Assembly: GCF_021134715.1 (NCBI RefSeq)
Contig: NC_060019.1
Location: 12,476,001 to 12,540,000, forward strand
Reading direction: 5' to 3'
Length of the DNA stretch: 64,000 nucleotides
Source of the DNA: Daphnia pulex
Lineage: Eukaryota; Arthropoda; Branchiopoda; Diplostraca; Daphniidae
Below, piece after piece: positions 10,955-22,062 of this stretch; position 1 is the stretch's first letter, and every line of letters starts with the position of its first letter. A program made the translations under genes and the position numbers. The notes under the pieces were generated by a model. The model was not told where the DNA came from. It made no database searches and saw only the letters and a program-made list of their open reading frames with translations.

Positions 10955-13900
10955 TCACAGAGTGCTTTCATATTGGACGGCCAGTGGCGCGGAGGGAGCC
11001 AACTGCTCCATTTCGACGCAGGGCGGAGCCTCGTCCTCAGGAAAAGTGATCTTGTCGGCTTTGTACCAAACGACCAGATCGACAAAGAAAGCGCAGAGCA
11101 TCAACGCTCCTGTCGTACCTTTTTGTAAAAATGGAACAATAATTTAATAAGTTTGATGAATGAAAAGAAGAAAACTATTATTTTCTTAGTTACCGTGAAA
11201 TGAGACTCGGAACGTTTTGGCATCGTAGAGCCAACAAGCTCCTTGCTCGCCGCATGTCTTTTCCCATACAAAACAAGCCGAATCGACCACAGCGCCGTAA
11301 ATAATCGGACACGGAACGTTGGCTTCAATCAAAATAGAATCAAAGATTTAAAACAAAAACAAAAAATAGTCACGAAAATAAAAATCCAATTTACCAAACA
11401 ATCCAATGGCGAATTGAATTAACCCGAGGGCCATCGCTTTGTCTTTGGCGTGAACGCATCTCAGAGTCAACAGCATTGAGCCCACCTCGCTCGTCGAATG
11501 GATCAAAACAAACAGCGAAAAGATCCCAATGTACCAGATGTAGTTGTTGCATTCGAGGTGGCAGTATCCCGAGGTGGCCGTTACGCCCGCATCGAGGCAT
11601 TCACAGTTGGAATACTGTATAGATTTCACAAAATGAAAATGAATTGGTGTCACACATTTTTTTTTTTTAAATCATCTACCGTAGTGTTTCCAATTTGGCT
11701 GCCGACTTGAGTGAGATTAGCGCAACCGGCGTGACAGGCTGAAAAGTAGGTCTCGCCTGTTGATGTGCAAATGGGTGCAAAGACGCTGGTATCACACTCG
11801 CATGTGCGGTTGCAAGGAAGTTTCACCGTCATCCCGCTGATCAAAGAAATTAATTAATTTCATTTTCATTTTTCAATTTGAACACGTCCTATTTTACCTG
11901 TCAGTCTGTTCCAGACCAGAAAAGTCGCTCATGGGGCAGCCCAGCAACATTAATAGGGCCATACCTATTAATGGGAAAGGCAACGTCAAAAAGCGAAGAA
12001 TAAAATTGAATCTAAACTGGCGAAAGAATTACCGATGGCGTACAAAAGAGCCGTCAAAGCAATCCAAGCAGCCACAAATTTGGGGCTGGGTTTTTTTAGA
12101 CGAATGAAAACCCCACTGAAGAAAATGCCAATGCCCATCACGCCTATACCACCAATACCTTAATGGAGAGGAAAAAACGGATTAAAAATCCAGTCAAACA
12201 AAGAAAAGGAAAAAACGAACCTGAGATCATATTGGCAGTGTGAGCGGCCATTCTGAATTGCGACTCGAGGTATTTGGGCAGAAAAGTGTAAAGGCCAGCC
12301 ACGGGGAGAATGTGAAGAACGCTACTAGCAGTTCGGAAGAGGAGGATGTCGTTCTTCAAGAGCCGCCGGATGGCTTTGGGGAAATCTTTCAAACTGGGAT
12401 TCTTGTTTCGCATGGCTGACGCCACTGTCTGTTCCGTTTTGGCTTGTGCCGGCAGCATTTTGCCATTGATCTGTTTGGGGCGATGGGCAGCCTGCCGGCC
12501 TTTCCTGGGCAATCGCCGTGGGAAAGCAAACATGGATAGTGAAGCCAGCAAAATAGTGGAAGCGACGAATATCATTCCTATATTTGACAGATAATTATTA
12601 GTACACACCTAAAAAGGTTGCACATCTTTTTCCGAAATTTCAAATGAACTTTACCAAGCCACCAGGCTCCGATCCAGCGAGGGTCTTTTGGTGTGACGTC
12701 AGGTTCGACTAGCGGGTCGACGTATATCGAAGTGCAGAGTGAGCCCAGGACAAAACCAAAGACGGGACCCAATATCTTGACGCCAATGTTGATAGCTAAA
12801 TAAACCACCGGTTTATTATACTAGGTGTGGTTTAAAAAAAAAAAAAAACAAAGAATGGTGTTAGGGAGTGGTTGGTACCGAAATAAGTAGGAGATTCACG
12901 GCCGGCAACGTTGTCATCCATGTATGGGATACCGAGGGTTTCGACAGCCGTTCGACCCATGCCAATACCTAAAAGGCTCAAGAAAAAGAAGGCCAGCACT
13001 ACAGTAGTCGTTCGTGAAATGGCTTGCTGTTCACTACTCTCTGTTAATGGCCGGAATAAAAAAAAAATGAAAAACCAATTTTAATTAAGACAAACAAATC
13101 TTCCCAGTTAATTGATGTTTTTTTTTTTTAAGATTTACTGGCACATTGCTCGTTGCGTTCGAGTTCAGAAATTTGCGGGCGCAAGCTGAGATTGGCGTTC
13201 TCCACCTGTCGGCAGATGAGATCCATTTCCAGTTGCTGCGGGCCCGGAACGACGGAAGAAGGATCCATCGTCGCCATAAGACCGAGACCACCGCCGTACA
13301 GATCCGGTGCCAGCATAGAAGACAGAGAAGAAGAGGATCCCGTGTTGGGTTTGGTCCTCCAAAAGAGAAAATGCGGCAGCGAGCACAGGGCGGCCGAAGC
13401 GCCAAACAGGACCATGCCCCAACCGATCCATTTAGGGCGATGTCCCTGGCCGCCGTAGTAAGTGAGAAGAAGGGCCCCACCAATCTGGCCCATTTCGGTG
13501 GCGCTCATGATGATGCCCGTCGTTTTCGACTGGATCTGAAAGAGCTTTTCGATCGTCGTCAGCACGCTGACGAAATACGTATAAAACATGCCCTGGAGAA
13601 CGCAGGCCAGGCAAAAGACGGCCAAGAACATTTGCTTGGACGCCAAGGGCTGGAGCCAGGCGGGCGAGAAACACGGGCCGAGACCGCAGAGCAGGGCCTC
13701 GTCTTCATCTTCTTCTTCGTCGTTGATGTCGGTGCGATGAGTGGCGTCACCGCCGCCGTTCAGTCGCTTGATGACCGGCTGATTGACAACGTCGGCTAGT
13801 CTCTGAGATTCTTCGCCTTTGGGGCTGTAGGAGGTGTTGTTGCTGGCATCCAGACCGTTTTGCCCGTCGAGCCGATCCGACTGAGTGGGCGCTAGTGGCC

Positions 13901-14035
13901 AATTCGGTCCGCCTCCGCCGCTGCTGGTCCCTTCGATGGATCGGTGACTAAGTAGAGCAGGATCCGAGTCATCAGAGGTTGGAAGTGGATCGAAGCGGGA
14001 AGACCCTCGTTTCACCATCGTCACAACAGGTTGAT
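10955..14035 (-). CDS. Organic anion transporter polypeptide (SLCO/OATP family), main coding exons
   Basis: This is a twelve-helix plasma-membrane carrier of the OATP/SLCO family, which exchanges large amphipathic anions (steroid conjugates, eicosanoids, xenobiotics). The large exon ends at 13139 and carries an in-frame ATG at 14018. It encodes an acidic, Ser-rich cytosolic N-terminus, then the first helices ([20 protein letters not shown]). Later exons give [20 protein letters not shown] and the family signature [11 protein letters not shown] around 12660-12690. A basic cytosolic loop follows (12400-12530). Next comes a Kazal-like cysteine-rich extracellular loop ([18 protein letters not shown]...CHAGC, 11700-11840), continuing as [10 protein letters not shown]. 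The last helices follow, and the protein ends ...VQYESTL with TGA at 10955-10957. Exon phases checked at four junctions are consistent. The substrate and the exact paralogue cannot be told from sequence; an insect-type OATP with Kazal loop is clear. The true start may lie in an upstream exon near 18.07 kb (separate entry). Confidence 0.92.
11650..11844 (-). other. Kazal-like extracellular loop exon of the OATP
   Basis: This exon encodes the cysteine-rich fifth extracellular loop typical of OATPs. The spaced cysteines CxxxCxCxxxxFxPxC, then YFSACHAGC, then the next exon's NCECL match the family pattern. Conserved cysteines there are needed for surface delivery in studied members. The exon ends at a donor after the GNT codons (about 11680). 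Confidence 0.85.
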
Positions 14036-17000
14036 CTGTGCACATCAAATTTAAAAAAAAAAAAACAAAAAAATGAAATTAGAAATTGAATCCAACTGGA
14101 AATGAATCGAACGGTGTCAAAGATAAATCGCGGCCAACCAAGCGGTTGCGTTCAATTCAATTTGTTTCGACGCAGTATAAATATCAACAAGTTTCATGAC
14201 CTAATAAATCTCTCTACGAAAAATGCGGAAGGGAAAACGAGACGATAGTCAAGGCTAGCTGATCCACGTGATCCGGCATTTCTTAAGGTCGGAGGAGGAA
14301 GAAAAATTAAAAAAAAAAGAAGAAGTTTTTTTTTTTTAATATTCGTAACCGTCTCTATATGTACAGTGAAAGAAAGCGCAGCCAAGGGTGAAGTTCCGGT
14401 GTCAGCCAGAGAGTCAATTCACTTTGGGCTGTTGGTTATGCACTTAACAAAAGAAGAATCCTCAATGGGCCAGCCCACCAAGCCTGGCAAAATTGAATTA
14501 CGTCCAAAAGATCCCCCCCAATACCAATCTGAGAGATGGCCGTCTCCATTTACATAGAATCTACGAGGGGCAAGAGCAAGGCCAATCATTCCCATCGAAT
14601 GGGAAACCAACCATAGTTCTGCAAGCAGTTCCAGTAGAGCCCCGGTTATTAAGACGGGAATCAAATGGCACATTGGAAACTTTAATTTTGTTTCTTTTGT
14701 TTTTTATTAAAAAAAGAAATCAATATAAAATGAGGAAGCAAGAAGAGAAAGAGACAGAAGAATTTAGGTCAAGGGTCATTGGACTTTGGTTGGGGAACGT
14801 CGGGCCGGAAAAGGAATTAATCAGCAAGAAATCGTGATGCACTGTACTACTTTGGGAGAGGAGAAGAACATTTTTTTTTTCTAATCTCCCTTCGGAGCAA
14901 CGGGTGAATTGAAATGTTTCTCGACTAAAAAAACATATCGAATGACGCTGCTGACTGTTTCCCTTCTACATCATTTGCGCTGTACATTACAAATGTCATA
15001 CCGAATCAAAGAAATCCCTTTCATAGCGGTCGAAATTCAACATGTAGTTTTTGCATGGTCGACACAAAGAGAAAATAAGCCAGCTAGTAGGTTATTTCAG
15101 AGACGGCCTGAGTGGCAAACACACACACACGGCGGGTGCTAATTCGGCCCGGTCCACCACCACCACTTTTGCCCATGTAGGAGATATAGAAACCTTGGCG
15201 CTTTCTTTCACAATTTTGGTCAGCTGTTGTTGCGCGCGGGGTCGGACATCGTCGGGTATTTTATATTTTGATGTGGAAAGTCTTTTTCACGCACCAAATA
15301 GCCCCTCGTGTCTCGAGTGATAAGTCTTGGCCTCGATTCTCTGTTCCGACAGCCGACACCGAACGGACGAAGACGAGTGCACTATACAACAAGCGCTGGT
15401 GGCCAGTTAAAACCAGACAAACGGAAAAGACAAGGTTACCCGAGATACAATCGTGCGGCAAAACATACTACAAGAAAAGGAAAAAAACCCAAAGTATTGT
15501 ACACACATGAATGTTTTGCCTACAACATCCCTGTATCATCATCAGCCTCTTAGTAATGGCCAGTTATCTCCGCTATTTTCTAGTTTTAACACAAAGGTAA
15601 GCGTGTGTGGTGGGCTGATGACATTTTTTCTTCCAGGCCAATGGGACGATTGTATCCCCCGTAAAACTCGTTAAACATCGGGGCCGAGCGGGCAATCAAG
15701 ACGGCCACATGTTGGGCTGAAGTTTACAATAACAAAAAAAAATTAACAAGGAGCTGCTGTACGGGCATTGACAAGAGTTTTGACCTTACAAAGCTGCCAG
15801 GGTAGAGCTAGGAGAAAAAGAGACCGCCGTCAGACGGGATCAATTATGTATACATGTTCGATGGTAGGAGCCTCTATTTTTCCTTGCTTCGTGAAAGGGG
15901 GAGTGGGCAATCTGGACTTGATGATTAGCCAGCGGGCGCTCTTGTTTGAACGAGTGGAAAAGGCAGTAGCAACAAGAGCGACAGCAGCAGCCATCGACCT
16001 TGGTTCGGAATGGATGAAAGGAGCCCAAAATCGGAAGGATCCGAAAAGAAAAAAAGATCCAACGTTTCCAAAACGAAATAGCTGGGAGAGAAGAGAGCGA
16101 ATACATACGTTGTTAAAGGTCATTTACTATTTGGTCGAGTGAAAGTCAAATAAGCCCATTCACATTGGGTGACGTGATCAAAAGCCCCCCATTGAATCAA
16201 CTAAACCGAAATCAAGAGTGAAAATTATCCGACACTAACCAGCCATTTTAAATTTTCGCACGGACCCACAACCACTAGACAAATTTTCAAACCCCTCTGA
16301 TCTAAAAGAGAGAAAGGGGATTCGCATTTATCCGCACCGGGAATCTTGATTCCGTTCGCCAGCCGGTATAACTCAACCGGCAGGTAGAATGAGGTCACAT
16401 AAGTCACCTGACGCAGACCCCATTTCTTTTCCTCCTCCTTGTGTGAAGGGAGAGACGACATCAAGATAAATTCCAACACGAACTGCTGCTGCTACTCCTC
16501 AACAAGTCGTTTTTCTCAACCAAAACACAAAACAAACAAAACGAGAAAACAGTATAACCCTCCCTATTTTTCTTCGATTGTCTCTTTCTTTTCTTGCTAA
16601 CACCCAAATAATAGCGTGACTGAACTTTCGTTTCTTCTCCCGGACACGGTGGTTTTCTTCTTTTCGCCTAACTTTTTAAAAAAAGAATCGCTAGCCAAAA
16701 GAGAAAGGATTTAAAGAAAACAAAAAAGAAGTTGTGTAGCATACCCTAAAGGGGGAAATCTGGTGAATAATAAAACCAAAACAAATCAACTCCTCCTTTG
16801 CACGACACGACACCCACGCACCCCCCTTAAAAAAACACACACACACACAAACGGAATCAGACAGGTGTGCGCGGAGGTGGTCCAATTTTCGGTCCAAGTG
16901 CCAGCCAAAGAGAAAAGCGGGACCGTAGAAACTACTAAGCTCCGGATATTTCTTCTTCTCAGATGGTCAAAACAACAACTTCATCTCACTAGTATAAGTT

Positions 17001-18055
17001 GCACATATGAAAAGAGTCTAACTGGGAAAGGAGTCTGCTGGGTCTCGACTCAACCTTCTGTACGCGACTCGAGAAGACTTTCGGTGGGCAGACGGATGGG
17101 ACTTGTGTGAATCGAAAAGGTGGCCTTCAAAGTCCTGTTATATGCCTGGCGGCAGCAGAAAGCAGGCATCATGCCAGCCCTCTTCCCTCCCAGACTGTGC
17201 ACGCAACTCCTCCCAAATGATGCCGCGTGAGCAACAGAAACACTGCGCCATGTCCCTCCCCAACACTCTCTCGGCGTTCGAAAAAATTCAAGCCGGGATA
17301 ATAAAGAACGGCCGACTCCTCCTCTTCCCGCGCAGACAATTTACATCTGTGGTTGCCGAATGAAAAAGAAAAAAAAAGCACGTAAGAAAATTTTTAAAAA
17401 CAAAACAAAACACACACCATGCGGATGAATCGATTGGCTAATCGGAAGCTTGGCTTCTCCGCCGGAGGAGGAATGACCCCTTTGCCTTTCTTCGGTGCGA
17501 GAATTGGCACGCGATGCTTAAATTGCCTTCGTCATATCCTTTAGGTTCTTACGTTCCCAACTGACCGATATATGCATCCGCATACTCCCCAGGACACTAT
17601 CTATTTCATTGATACATGTTCGCGACCTGCTTCTTTCCTACTGCGACCGGCAATCACCACAGCCCCCTAAAAGAAGGTTATTGGTGTGGTGGCCATTGTC
17701 GTTCAAACCCAAAATTAGATACGTGAAGAAATTAAGCCATGGCTAAACAACAAGACTGAAAAAAAGCAAAGCTATATTGTGTCATACCCTTGTAATATTG
17801 CAAGTGGGATTTGAGAGTGCTGTCGTAAACAACACATTCGAGTTTCCTCTTACTCTCAGGGACAGACCGAGAGAAAGAAAAAAGGGGTGAATGGAGTCAA
17901 GTGAACAGGTTTTCCTGTTGTTCAGCTTTCTCGCTGCCCACATTAAAATAGGAATGGGTTCCTAGTTTTACGACTGACTCAAGTAATAAGAGCAACCAGC
18001 ATCCAATTTGACCTAAACTTGATTGGTAACTGTCGTTTTTGTTTCAACTATTTAC
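14036..18055 (-). other. Probable long first intron of the OATP gene
   Basis: No exon recognised on either strand. The stretch is bounded on the reverse strand by a good acceptor (TTTGATGTGCACAG at 14036 onward) and a donor (ACAAG/GTAAATAG at 18055). It holds A/T runs and short CA repeats (15120, 16840). The remaining open frames here are short and look like chance. Confidence 0.4.
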
Positions 18056-18074
18056 CTTGTTGCTGCTGAATCAT
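18056..18074 (-). CDS. Candidate first coding exon of the OATP gene
   Basis: On the reverse strand, ATG ATT CAG CAG CAA CAA G is followed directly by the donor GTAAATAG. The overhanging G would join the AT at 14035 to make GAT, continuing in frame as DQPVVT into the MVKRG... start at 14018. That would give an N-terminus [17 protein letters not shown]. The fit is frame-perfect, but the exon is only 19 coding bases, so chance is possible. If wrong, translation starts at 14018. Confidence 0.35.
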
Positions 18075-18316
18075 TTTCTTTGAACTAACGGTTTCACTTT
18101 GGACAGTAGTGAGTGGGACCGGCAGAAGTACACAGAGGCAGCAGCAGCTGTGCTGGCGAAAAAGATTAGTACTGAAACAGGAAAAAGTTCTGGTGAGATT
18201 CCAGATGTTTGGATGGAAAGTGTAGAAGGCAACGAGAATTCCTTGAAAGATTGAACCATTTGCCAAAACGTATCACTGGTTGTCGCGGCGGCACAGCAGT
18301 TAAACAACTCAGCCAT
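18071..18316 (-). CDS. Small ORF overlapping the candidate OATP start (possible uORF)
   Basis: This open frame has 81 codons and begins MAELFNCCAAATTSDTFW. It contains one hydrophobic run (SVLIFFASTAAAASVYF) that could span a membrane. Its TGA overlaps the candidate OATP ATG as ATGA, an arrangement typical of translational coupling or reinitiation. I recognise no family. It could be a regulatory upstream ORF, a genuine micropeptide, or chance. Confidence 0.25.
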   Translation of the reverse strand: MAELFNCCAAATTSDTFWQMVQSFKEFSLPSTLSIQTSGISPELFPVSVLIFFASTAAAASVYFCRSHSLLSKVKPLVQRK

Positions 18317-19844
18317 AGCTCAATAACTCTTGAATATGTCTAGTTAAGCCATGACCCATTGGTCTACGAGCTAAAATGACTCGTAATAAGAGTCTAATAT
18401 GATCTGTGACGGATCAGTTTCTCAACTGCTTGCATACGTAAAGAAAAGGGTCAAAATAAAGAAACTATACTGATTATGCACGGTAGTTATAAACAGCAGA
18501 TGAAAAGCGCAACAACACAAAATTTTCTTGTCGCTACTGTATCAACTACTAACGAAACGAAAGTGATCAACATGTCAAAAAATATTAATGCCCGGCGGCT
18601 ACAGGTCATAGAGGCATGGAAATTGAAGCCTATTCTCACCCTGGAGAGAATTTGATTTTCAAAAAGGATATTTACATATTCTGATTGTGTGTCTTCTGTC
18701 TGATCGAGTTAAGTAACAAACAAATAAATCCTTTAGATAAATATAGTCAGTCAAGTGTGTAGATGGCGATGAAATGTATTGTGAAAGCAATCCAACCCAC
18801 ATAGAACCAATCGTAGTTGACCTTCGAAATTTTTACCATTTTAAAACAAATGGAATGCTTGTTGTTTCAGGCGATGATAAGAAAGGATAGATTTATAGTT
18901 TAGCCGATAAGATATTGAAGTTCACTCACCTCTGAATTAAAAAGCCAATGAACTCTTTTTTTTTTTAGTCCTTCATAGGCGACGGATGTGCGCCAATTCG
19001 CAGAATTAATTATTTAATGATGCATTCAAACGGGCCGTAATTTGCTTCTCTTCACAGTAAATTGCTGACTTGTGAAGTTAAACGTCCGGTAAGTAGCTAA
19101 ATCCAATTCGCATGAATATCTTTTTTCTCCAGACGATGACATGTGTGGCCCTTAAATGGTAATAACTCGGATGACGTGGTGATGTCAAGCACCAAGCAAA
19201 AACCAAGCACTTTATATTCAAATTGTTCTAAGAACTTGTTGCGACGATTGTAAATAACCAGACAGCAGCAGCGCAGTTTTATTGCGAGCACTTCTCTAGC
19301 CACGACCTCTGATAATGATAACGGTAAAATTCAAAAGCTAGTTTGTGTGATTATCGTATGCACAGATTTGAGGACAAATTCGAGAAAATAACTCGGTGGA
19401 ATATTAAGAACTCGCAAACAGTTTGGTCCTTATTTGCTGTGACGTGGGCGTGTGTTGAAAACCTTGAACTAGACCTCAGCAGCAGTCTTGTGGAGAATCA
19501 CGCCTACAGTCGGGAAATAGCAAACACAGCCGAGGTTTGGAATATAACGCACTCGGGCTAATAACTGGCATCATCCCAACTTTTATGTCTTGTAAGATAG
19601 AAGTGCCTGAAGTGGAGAGGAAACCGCGTCATCACAGATTTGATTTGACACCACCAGACCACCCAACAATCCATTGCATTTCCTCTCTGAAAAAGTGGCT
19701 ACTACTTGTATCGAATGCTAATAATTCAGGAAATACATCTAATTAATAGCGCTAAAGAAAAAAATACTCAAAATTTTCTTATTTAGACTTTGTAAATATG
19801 TGGCATTAGCTCTACTGTCTTTGCTCAAACATTTGTCTGTTTTG
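18317..19844. other. Intergenic region
   Basis: This is AT-rich sequence without a recognisable exon, RNA gene or bounded repeat. It probably includes the OATP promoter on the left. Confidence 0.4.
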
Positions 19845-21985
19845 TTATTGTAGGGCTGTCCCTAAACTGCGAAAGCGAAACGCGAAACGCGAAACGCCTA
19901 AAATGCGGAAAAGCTGTGCGAAACGGACCCAAAAGTTGGGACCCTGTTTCGCATTTTAGGCCTTGGGTCCGTACTAAAATGCGAAATCGGTGGGTGCGAA
20001 ACGTCAACAGAACGTCAACAGACGACGCCATTAACATACTTGCGTCACAAAAATCTACTCGTCAAGATAAAAACACCTTGCATTCGAGTTAGTTTATCCT
20101 AGTTTCTGTTTTGTATATAATTCGTTAAATTAAAAGGATATTACAGTTTTGTGTATTTACCTATTGTATTCATGATTTTGATTTGTGATTCACGTTATTT
20201 GCCATTCAATCACCGCAATACTTCTTAAACTTGGTATGTAATTTCGTGGGTTTTTGCAATCTTTGTTGATGATCTAATGGAGGGAATGGATTGAATTTGA
20301 CATAGTCAATTTATTGATTCCAAACTTAACTCATCTGATGTTTAAGATACTTTGTTTTTTCTAATATTTTTCTTCGCCCAACTAATTGATGCATTTTTTT
20401 TAGATAATTAAAGTCATGGGAGATGTCCACTTCATGAAACTCGCTTTGTCGTTTTGCTGAAGTAAGCTGTCTTTCTGCAAAGAAATAAATGAGAGTAAAG
20501 AAAAAACTTCCCAATGTGAGGTGACATGATGTTTCACCTGATACATTGTAACCTACATTCTCTGAGGTATTTTTTAGTTAAAATTATCATGCTGTCTGTA
20601 TGTTATTCTCATACTTGTCTGTTCTCATAGGTAATACATCTACTGTTTCTGAGGTGACGGAAGAATTATGCAAGTGTTTTCTTTTCTAATCGCTTTTCTT
20701 GTTCACAGCAATAATTTGTTATCCCTGTCATAGAAAACCTTGGTGGAATTCTGAGAGTGGTAATAGTTTCATAGCTCATGCTGCCCAAGTAATAGTGTGG
20801 AGCAGGTGTATCTGTGCTTTACTTTTGCTACAAGCGCTAGAAGATTGGCATCACAAATCAAATCTTTGTATTTTCAATCTACAATTCAGGTATCAAAGAA
20901 TCATTTTTATGTTTAAGGAAAGTTTCGGTTCTTGATTTTTCTTCTTCTGTGATGGCTAGGTGGATACAATATGTGTGCATGTGCGCATGGAAAGAACGCT
21001 CGTGTCGATGACTTTGTCAACGGGGGGAAAATGTTAAGCTTAATTTGCTCGATAATAGAATTTGTTTTAATCTTTTCTTCTTTTATTATCATTAGGTGGT
21101 GTAGGCTGATTTATTTTATACCTCGGTTGAATCACTCATCAGCCCGTCCCAAGACGCATAGCTGACTTTTGACTTCAATTTTTCATAATTTAAACCGAAA
21201 TAGTGTAGCGGCTGAAGAAATAAAATTTGATTGCTCCCCCCTTTCAATGTCTTAAATAAAATAATCCCACAGCGCCCAGCGGGGTACATTAACACATTGT
21301 TACGTCGTCGACGTTCTCTATGTCATTCGATCAATCTGTTTCTCTTAGCCGGAATTTCTCTCAACAGTTGTTCGCCGAGGAAAATCGGCTGACCAAGTCA
21401 AATGGAAAAAACTATCAGCCGATAGCAGCCCGGCGTCTAAATATATATAGCTATTCGATTGAAATTTATTGAAAATGCCACCCAGCTAAAACGTGCTGAA
21501 AGCTTCTTCCGCCTCTATTCCACAAAGACTTAATTGGAGATTTCTCATTCAAGAGCTCATCCGAGGGACCCCCGTGCTCTTGAAGAAACAAGAGTAATCG
21601 AGTCGACTAAATAAATTTAATTTGATAAGACTGTTTTCCCATGAAATACAAACATTTTATTTTCAAAACTCTAGCGAAAAGTAATATTCGTTAATATATA
21701 GTGTACACAGATTCATATCCATACATACATTCACATTACATATACTATGAGTCATGAAACATGGCGGCCTAAACGGGCCTCATCCGTCAATTTGCACTCT
21801 GGTGGGGAAAAGAAAACATTTTCGTTTCGCATTTTGAGGTTTCGCATTTTAGTATGCCCTCCGGCATTTGGTCCCGCGAAACGGTCCAAAAATTTTGGTC
21901 CGTTTCGCACAGCCTTTCCGCATTTTAGGCGTTTCGCGTTTCGCGTTTCGCTTTCGCAGTTTAGGGACGGACAGCCTTATTGTAG
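19845..21985. mobile_element. Non-autonomous DNA transposon with TIRs and 9-bp target duplication (hAT-like)
   Basis: The element spans 19854-21976 (2,123 bp) and is flanked by a perfect direct repeat TTATTGTAG (19845-19853 and 21977-21985). Its ends are inverted copies: GGCTGTCC, then CCTAAACTGCGAAAGCG, then reiterated GCGAAAC units and ATGCGGAAAAGCTGTGCGAA, about 130 bp at each end with interruptions. The inner end sequence repeats the motif GCATTTTAG/TTTCGC in both orientations. An 8-9 bp duplication is typical of hAT-superfamily insertions. The interior has only short ORFs and nothing resembling a transposase, so it should depend on a transposase from elsewhere. Its right end lies 78 bp before the FOXRED1 start codon. 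Confidence 0.85.
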
Positions 21986-22062
21986 TCTGCTAGTACGACT
22001 GATTCGTTTCTTTTCTGTCGGTCTTCCTGCCTCGATTTGATTATTTACTACACGTGAGAGAA

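Noticed and set aside
13146-13799. 217-codon forward ORF opposite the OATP exon
   Set aside because: It is a mirror of the GC-rich OATP coding exon on the other strand; it has no family resemblance.
14419-14673. Reverse ORF with leucine-rich stretch (LITGALLELLAELWLVSH)
   Set aside because: It lies in the probable OATP intron; no splice context, no family match, and length within chance expectation.
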